From Spirochaetaceae bacterium (lineage in GTDB: Bacteria; Spirochaetota; Spirochaetia; Sphaerochaetales; Sphaerochaetaceae), in the NCBI GenBank assembly GCA_016649775.1, contig JAENWY010000013.1, forward strand, positions 1 to 19,543: a stretch of DNA of 19,543 nt, written 5' to 3'. Of this stretch, positions 15,268 to 19,543 are shown one piece after another. Each line of letters begins with the position of its first letter. The stretch's first letter is position 1. The notes beneath the pieces were generated by a model, which was not told where the DNA came from, did not search any database, and was given only the letters and a program-made list of their open reading frames with translations. A program made the translations under genes and the position numbers.

Positions 15268-16365
15268 TTATAATCCTAATTGAGCTTTTGTGTAATAACC
15301 TGAATCAATTAATAATTTTTGAATATTATCATTAGATGCATAAACAGGAGTACATAAGTAACTAGGTACTATTTTTACACCATTATCATATGTTTTTGTA
15401 TCATTAATTTCTGGAGTTGTTCCTTTCATTAATGCATCCACCATACCAACTACTTTTGTTGCTAAAGTTCTTGTATCTTTAAATACTGACATTGATTGTG
15501 TTCCTGCAATCATATTTTTAACACTTGTAATATCACAATCTTGACCAGTAACAATTGGGAAGTTTGCGGAGGTATAACCAACTTCTTTTAATGCGTTAGT
15601 AACACCTTGAGCAGTTGAATCATTTGAACATAAAACACCATCTAGTTTTTGACCTTTTGGACCATAACTATTAGCTGAAATAATATTTTCCATTCTCTTT
15701 TGAGATTCAGTATTTGACCAGTTAGGAGTTGAACATTGTTGACGTGTTGTTTGTCCTGATTTGATTACAACAGCACCACTCTTAATATAAGGCTCTAATA
15801 TAGACATTGCACCACCCCAGAAGTAAACACAGTTATTATCATCAGGAGCACCTGTAACTAATTCTAAATATGCAGGATCAGAAGCAGATTTGCTATCTAA
15901 TTTAATAGCATCTCTTAAATATTCACCTTGTATAACACCAACACCAAAGTTATCAAATGTTGCATAATATGATACAGCAGGGCTGTTCATAATTAGTCTA
16001 TCATAAGAAATAATTGGAATGTTTTGGTCTTGTGCTTCTTTTAATACAGAAGTTAAAGAAGAACCATCAATTGCTGCAATAACAATTGCATCACAACCTG
16101 AAGTTACCATATTTTCAACTTGATTAACTTGTGTTGGAATATCATTATCACCAGCATATTGTAAATCAACACTATAACCAGCTGCTTCTAATTCAGCTTT
16201 CATGTTTGCACCATCTTGATTCCATCTTTGTAAAGATTTAGTTGGCATTGATACACCAATTTTCTTTGCACTTGTAGATACACTTGATGATTCTTTTTGT
16301 CCATTAGCAAATAGCATTGTAGATGCAGCTGCTAATATTAACATAGTACTAATAATTTTTTTCAT
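15268..16365 (-). CDS. chvE: Multiple-monosaccharide-binding periplasmic protein (ChvE type)
   Basis: The start is set at the ATG at 16365, which has GGAGG 5 nt upstream, giving 365 residues; the open frame reaches 16440 but that extension covers the operator and leader. Residues 1-20 are a signal peptide (MKKIISTMLILAAASTMLFA) with likely cleavage before NGQKES. There is no lipobox Cys. The mature protein follows Agrobacterium ChvE closely: GVSMPTKSLQRW, DLQYAGD, IAAIDGSSL, SYDRLI, SYYATFDNFGVGV, APDDNN, VTGQDCD, FKDTR, and NDTKTYDNGVKIVPSYL near the end. ChvE binds glucose, galactose, arabinose and xylose among others. Here it should deliver sugar to MmsA/MmsB. It is the first gene of the operon. 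Confidence 0.92.
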   Translation of the reverse strand: MKKIISTMLILAAASTMLFANGQKESSSVSTSAKKIGVSMPTKSLQRWNQDGANMKAELEAAGYSVDLQYAGDNDIPTQVNQVENMVTSGCDAIVIAAIDGSSLTSVLKEAQDQNIPIISYDRLIMNSPAVSYYATFDNFGVGVIQGEYLRDAIKLDSKSASDPAYLELVTGAPDDNNCVYFWGGAMSILEPYIKSGAVVIKSGQTTRQQCSTPNWSNTESQKRMENIISANSYGPKGQKLDGVLCSNDSTAQGVTNALKEVGYTSANFPIVTGQDCDITSVKNMIAGTQSMSVFKDTRTLATKVVGMVDALMKGTTPEINDTKTYDNGVKIVPSYLCTPVYASNDNIQKLLIDSGYYTKAQLGL

Positions 16366-16427
16366 ATTTTCCTCCATAGAATTTTTGAAAATAAAATACT
16401 TAATATAAGCTCGGAACTTTTTATTTC

Positions 16428-16441
16428 TGTGCTCGAGCACA
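16428..16441. promoter_or_regulatory. Perfect palindrome, probable LacI-family operator for the sugar operon
   Basis: TGTGCTCGAGCACA is an exact 14-bp palindrome with a central CG, the form typical of LacI-family operators. It is strikingly GC-rich in an otherwise AT-only region. It lies 63 nt upstream of the chvE ATG, directly downstream of the candidate -10 boxes, where a bound repressor would block initiation. The LacI-type regulator at 11328-12383 is the natural candidate to bind it. No second copy was seen in the window. Confidence 0.7.
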
Positions 16442-16475
16442 TAATAATAGTCATGTAAGTTTACTCATTTGTCAA
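16441..16475 (-). promoter_or_regulatory. Candidate promoter of the chvE-mmsA-mmsB operon
   Basis: A consensus TTGACA lies at 16475-16470 on the minus strand. The -10 is ambiguous: GACTAT gives 17-bp spacing, while the better TATTAT gives 20 bp. Either places the transcript start at or just before the palindromic operator, leaving a leader of roughly 70-75 nt. Confidence 0.5.
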
Positions 16476-16548
16476 GAAAATATTCTGAAAGGAATTAAGT
16501 CAAATACCAATATTTTCTAAAAACAAATTTTTATATCAAAAATTTTAC

Positions 16549-16566
16549 CTATTATTTAAATAATAG
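16549..16566. repeat. 18-bp perfect AT palindrome
   Basis: CTATTATTTAAATAATAG reads the same on both strands. It could be a protein-binding site or chance structure in AT-rich DNA. Confidence 0.6.
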
Positions 16567-16633
16567 TTTACATGGATAATACAATGAAAATATTGACCAA
16601 AGGCTCCACAATTAATTCAATTCAGAATTAATG

Positions 16634-16674
16634 AAATATTTTAATTATATACCCTGAAGTTAATTAAAATATTT
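16634..16674. repeat. 14-bp perfect inverted repeat with 13-nt loop
   Basis: AAATATTTTAATTA (16634-16647) pairs exactly with 16661-16674. The loop, TATACCCTGAAGT, is richer in G and C than its surroundings. An 8-bp dyad (ATTAATTC/GAATTAAT) ends immediately before it. Confidence 0.6.
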
Positions 16675-16931
16675 ATTTTAGCTATTTAGCAATTATTTTA
16701 ACTTAAATAAACTTTATATAATTTGTCCAGTTCATTACAAATATATAAAATATGTGTAAATATTTCCTTCACTTTTATCACAGTCATAATTTCTACCCTT
16801 TTAGGTATTAAAAATTTTTATAATAAAAAAACTAATATATTTTATCCTTAATAGATGTTAATATAAACAACAAAATTAGAAATATTAACCACTTATAACA
16901 AAACTCTTTTATCAATTTAGTTATTTGATAA

Positions 16932-16960
16932 TTGCATTATAATATTTATTTCTTTATAAT
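16932..16960 (+). promoter_or_regulatory. Promoter of the 16968 gene, predicted to give a leaderless mRNA
   Basis: TTGCAT (16932-16937), a 17-bp spacer and a perfect TATAAT (16955-16960) are followed by seven bases (caaattt) and the ATG at 16968. Transcription should therefore start at the A of the start codon. No Shine-Dalgarno sequence exists. The arrangement closely matches that at 4909-4944. Confidence 0.6.
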
Positions 16961-16967
16961 CAAATTT

Positions 16968-17453
16968 ATGAAAAAACCTACTATTAGAGAAATGAGATGG
17001 ACAAATAAAGGATTTATTAAAAGTAATTCTTATAATAGATTTGAAGCCAAAGCTGAAGACTCTTTATTTTTGTGTGAAAGTGATGAAAACTTTGAAATCA
17101 ATTGCAAGATTAAACAAAGTAAAAGCAATCAGGGTTTCATTATCAGTTTGACAGATTCTACATATTTTTCAATTATAGTAAAAACCGAAATAGTTATTAA
17201 TTCATCTATTAAAGGTTACAAAACTCAATGTAGTTTTCCTATAACTCCATATTTAGAAAAAAATGAATATATAAAGCTTAAAGTAATAAGAAATTGTGAT
17301 ATAATAAACTATTACTTAGAATTCAATTCTACCTTTGAAAGTGTTGCTAAAGCTTTTTTACCTGGAGCTAAAGTAGCTCTATCTTTTGGCTTTATACTTC
17401 AAGATAATGAATTATTAAGTGTACAGGATTTTTATTACAGTAAAATTAACTAA
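16968..17453 (+). CDS. Hypothetical protein, possible concanavalin-like beta-sandwich
   Basis: The family is not firmly recognised. The start is set at the ATG at 16968, giving 161 residues; the longer frame from a TTG at 16932 runs through the promoter. There is no signal peptide or membrane segment, so it is probably cytoplasmic. The sequence alternates short beta-type strands: MRWTNKGFIK, FEINCKIKQS, QGFIISLTDSTYFSIIVKTE, KLKVIRNCDIINYYLEFN, GAKVALSFGF, VQDFYYSKI. The pattern of W-x-N, a dF-x-I strand, an Q-G-hydrophobic strand, a K-x-E strand and a final V-x-DFY strand is reminiscent of DUF1349-like concanavalin-fold proteins, but that is a weak resemblance. It lies 93 bp before glnS on the same strand and appears to be translated from a leaderless mRNA. 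Confidence 0.55.
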   Translation: MKKPTIREMRWTNKGFIKSNSYNRFEAKAEDSLFLCESDENFEINCKIKQSKSNQGFIISLTDSTYFSIIVKTEIVINSSIKGYKTQCSFPITPYLEKNEYIKLKVIRNCDIINYYLEFNSTFESVAKAFLPGAKVALSFGFILQDNELLSVQDFYYSKIN

Positions 17454-17546
17454 TAAGTTAATCTGTTAATTAGAAATATAAGAACTCTCATGATATTATT
17501 TAGTACATAATCTAACGCCCCTTTGGAAGGGTAAAAGGACATTAAC

Positions 17547-19250
17547 ATGGATATTGAAGAAGAAAAAATTGGTGAAAAACCTTTAAATTTTCTTGAAAAA
17601 ATCATTGAAGATGATTTAAAAAACAATCGTGTTCCAGATAACAAAATCGTAACACGTTTTCCACCAGAGCCTAATGGGTACCTACATATTGGACACATTA
17701 AATCAATTTGTATTAACTTTGGTTTAGCTCAAAAATATGGTGGAGTATGTCATTTAAGACTTGATGATACAAATCCTACTAAAGAAGATGTTGAATATAT
17801 TGATTCAATAAAAGAAGACATTCATTGGTTAGGTTTTGATTGGGGCAAAGAAGAATACTATGCATCTGATTATTATCAACAATTATATGAAATTGCTGTT
17901 CAACTTATTAAGGACGGTAAAGCTTATGTTGATTCTCTATCTCCAGAACAAATGAGAGAATACAGAGGAACTCTAACTGAAAAAGGAAAGAATTCTCCTG
18001 ATAGAGATAGAAGCATTGAAGAAAACTTACGTTTATTCCAAGAAATGAAAGAAGGAAAACTAAAAGAAGGTGCCTACACTTTAAGAGCTAAAATAGATAT
18101 GAGTTCTCCTAATATTAACATGAGAGACCCTGCACTTTATAGAATTAAATTTGCATCTCATCCTCGAACTGGTGATAAATGGTGCATTTACCCAATGTAT
18201 GACTATACTCATCCAATTAGTGATGCTATTGAAGGTATTACTCATTCCATATGTACTCTTGAATTTGAAGATCATCGTCCAGCATATGATTGGGCAACAG
18301 CTATAGATGGTATTGATCATGCTCCTCACCAATATGAGTTCTCAAGATTAAATATTAACTATATGTTAATGAGTAAAAGAAGATTATTAAATCTTGTTAA
18401 TTTAGAATTAGTTACAGGTTGGGATGATCCTAGAATGCCAACAGTAAGTGGTGTTAGAAGAAGAGGATATTCTCCAGAATCAATGAAAGATTTTGTTTCT
18501 AGAGTTGGTGTTGCAAAAACAGAAGGTGTTGTTGATTATTCACTATTAGAATTCTGTGTAAGAGAAGATTTGAATAAAAAAGCTACTAGAATAATGGCTA
18601 TTCTAGATCCAATTAAAATTGTAATTGATAACTATCCTGAAGATAAAATTGAATACTTTGCAGCAGTTGATAATCCTGAGGATCCACAAAGTGCAACTCA
18701 CCAAATGCCTTTTAGCAGAGAAGTATATATAGAAAGAGAAGACTTCATGGAAGTTCCACCAAGGAAATATCATAGGTTATACCCTGGTAATGAAATCAGA
18801 CTTAAATATACTTATTACATAACAGCTACTAGTTTTGAAAAAGACGAAAATGGTCAAGTGTCGGTAGTTCACTGTACATACGATCCAGAAAGTTTCGGTG
18901 GAGATACACCTGACAAGAGAAAAGTTAGAGGTACTAGTCATTGGGTTTCTGTTAAACATGCTGTTGATGCTGAAGTTAGACTTTATGATAAGCTATTTAT
19001 TAGTGAATACCCTGGTGGTGAAACTGGTAATTATATTGATGATTTAAATCCTGAATCACTTATAGTTGTTAATCATGCAATGGTAGAGCCTTACAGTTCA
19101 GAGGCAAAAGTTGGTGATTACCTTCAATTTATTAGAAATGGTTATTTCTGTTGCGATAATAAAGATCACAGTGATAAACATCCAGTTTTCAATAGAACAG
19201 TTACCTTAAAAGATTCCTGGGCTAAAATGAAAAAGAAGATGGGCATTTAA
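17547..19250 (+). CDS. glnS: Glutaminyl-tRNA synthetase
   Basis: The 567-residue protein is a full-length class I synthetase. FPPEPNGYLHIGH at 38-50 carries the HIGH motif, LRLDDTNP at 70-77 is typical of GlnRS/GluRS, and LMSKRRL at 274-280 is the KMSKS-equivalent, in the MSKR form diagnostic of GlnRS. THSICTLEFEDHRPAYDW at 232-249 also matches GlnRS rather than bacterial GluRS. The C-terminal 230 residues form the two beta-barrels that read the anticodon, ending with FNRTVTLKDSWAK. It charges tRNA-Gln in the cytoplasm, so this organism does not rely only on amidation of Glu-tRNA-Gln. AAAGGA precedes the ATG, with a small CCCTT/AAGGG hairpin just upstream (17519-17531). A strong terminator follows. 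Confidence 0.97.
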   Translation: MDIEEEKIGEKPLNFLEKIIEDDLKNNRVPDNKIVTRFPPEPNGYLHIGHIKSICINFGLAQKYGGVCHLRLDDTNPTKEDVEYIDSIKEDIHWLGFDWGKEEYYASDYYQQLYEIAVQLIKDGKAYVDSLSPEQMREYRGTLTEKGKNSPDRDRSIEENLRLFQEMKEGKLKEGAYTLRAKIDMSSPNINMRDPALYRIKFASHPRTGDKWCIYPMYDYTHPISDAIEGITHSICTLEFEDHRPAYDWATAIDGIDHAPHQYEFSRLNINYMLMSKRRLLNLVNLELVTGWDDPRMPTVSGVRRRGYSPESMKDFVSRVGVAKTEGVVDYSLLEFCVREDLNKKATRIMAILDPIKIVIDNYPEDKIEYFAAVDNPEDPQSATHQMPFSREVYIEREDFMEVPPRKYHRLYPGNEIRLKYTYYITATSFEKDENGQVSVVHCTYDPESFGGDTPDKRKVRGTSHWVSVKHAVDAEVRLYDKLFISEYPGGETGNYIDDLNPESLIVVNHAMVEPYSSEAKVGDYLQFIRNGYFCCDNKDHSDKHPVFNRTVTLKDSWAKMKKKMGI

Positions 19251-19270
19251 TAAATTCTCTATAACTATTT

Positions 19271-19303
19271 TCCTCCACTTATTTTATTGTGGAGGATTTT
19301 TTT
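19271..19303 (+). terminator. Rho-independent terminator after glnS
   Basis: TCCTCCAC (19271-19278) and GTGGAGGA (19289-19296) form an 8-bp GC-rich stem with a 10-nt loop, followed by seven Ts (19297-19303). It lies 21 bp beyond the glnS stop. Confidence 0.92.
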
Positions 19304-19347
19304 AGTTATTAATTTCATTCATTCCAAGACTAAGTGTTAAATTTGCA

Positions 19348-19376
19348 CAAAAAAATGAGTAGCACAAAAGCTACCC
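19348..19376 (-). terminator. Minus-strand rho-independent terminator near the right edge
   Basis: On the minus strand GGGTAGC and GCTACTC form a 7-bp stem with one G-T pair around a TTTTGT loop, followed by ATTTTTTT. It points leftward, so it should end a transcript arriving from beyond the right edge, convergent with glnS. Confidence 0.65.
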
Positions 19377-19543
19377 ACGCTTTTATATTTTCTATTATTA
19401 TTTTAGGCTCATTTCGTTAAGTCAGGTGATTTTAAGTATTTAGCACTAAATTTTAATTTATATATTTTTATTCTAGAGATGATGGATAAAACTCATTTTT
19501 GATGTTTTAAAGCTCTTAAATTGAGATGTTAATACATGGGTAA
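19377..19543. other. Right-edge region without a complete gene
   Basis: The only suggestive coding sequence is a minus-strand frame of about 28 codons ending in SAKYLKSPDLTK and a TGA near 19413, just ahead of the minus-strand terminator. It is closed upstream by an in-frame TGA near 19496. It could be the decayed 3' end of a gene that continues beyond the window, or chance. Nothing else is visible. Confidence 0.3.

Larger units (their letters stand above)
16476..16931. other. AT-rich divergent intergenic region with several perfect dyads
   Basis: About 450 bp upstream of the sugar-operon promoter hold no convincing gene on either strand. Only short frames without ribosome sites occur, for example a 19-codon one from 16574. 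The region contains three dyads: an 18-bp palindrome (16549-16566), an 8-bp stem (about 16612-16633) and a 14-bp stem (16634-16674). Confidence 0.5.

Noticed and set aside
16366..16440. N-terminal 25-residue extension of the chvE frame
   Set aside because: It would be encoded by leader and operator DNA. The ATG at 16365 has a GGAGG site and begins a normal signal peptide.
16574..16633. 19-codon frame in the chvE upstream region as a small protein
   Set aside because: No ribosome site and a composition like the surrounding non-coding DNA.
17454..17546. T-box or other tRNA-sensing leader for glnS
   Set aside because: Only 93 bp are available, with one 5-bp hairpin. There is no T-box sequence or terminator/antiterminator pair.
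17450..17698. Minus-strand open frame of 82 codons over the glnS start
   Set aside because: Antisense to the HIGH-motif region of glnS with no ribosome site.
18081..18332. Minus-strand open frame of 83 codons inside glnS
   Set aside because: Antisense to a highly conserved synthetase region.

Overview
The window is very AT-rich (about 30% G+C by eye), uses the standard code and is densely packed. It looks chromosomal and most likely spirochaetal. The best taxonomic clue is the solute-binding protein, whose mature start after the signal peptide is of the ANGQKES type common in Treponema and Sphaerochaeta relatives. The mix of a true glutaminyl-tRNA synthetase, spirochaete-style PfkB kinases and a ChvE-type sugar importer agrees with this. 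The lineage is an inference and no species is claimed.

Layout. (1) 1-1495: AT-rich left edge, then a 12-TM major facilitator transporter (-) divergent from an AraC regulator (+). (2) 2396-4889: a minus-strand run of TrmJ-like tRNA methyltransferase, glycerophosphodiester phosphodiesterase and a FruK/LacC-type PfkB kinase; the kinase overlaps the AraC gene tail-to-tail by 6 bp. (3) 4944-6701: an AI-2E/PerM family membrane protein and a MarR regulator 3 bp behind it, ending in a terminator. (4) 6859-7497: a CobU-like P-loop protein lacking the guanylylated histidine. (5) 7569-8811: two overlapping minus-strand genes for single-anchor envelope proteins of unknown function. (6) 9098-10390: an RluA-family pseudouridine synthase with a long N-terminal domain. 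(7) 10387-16365: a sugar-uptake locus on the minus strand, in transcription order chvE-mmsA-mmsB, terminator, LacI regulator, degenerate PfkB protein. (8) 16968-19250: a small protein of unknown function and glnS, with a terminator behind glnS. The last 240 bp carry no complete gene but do hold a terminator facing the other way.

How the genes work together. The clearest unit is region 7. A perfect 14-bp palindrome with a central CG, typical of LacI-family operators, lies between the chvE promoter and its gene. The LacI-type regulator encoded downstream is the obvious candidate to bind it. A hairpin between chvE and mmsA probably lets the binding protein be made in excess, and a second terminator separates the transporter from its regulator. 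The last gene of the locus has the PfkB fold but has lost the GAGD catalytic motif, so it may sense sugar rather than phosphorylate it.

The best candidates for something new are: apparent leaderless transcripts (4944 and 16968, each with a promoter placed so that transcription starts at the ATG); a CobU-like protein without its catalytic His; a strong ribosome site feeding a two-codon minicistron in frame with the 8811 gene; a 15-bp perfect hairpin inside the pseudouridine synthase gene; and the degenerate PfkB protein. No CRISPR array, rRNA, tRNA, intact insertion sequence or defence system was seen.
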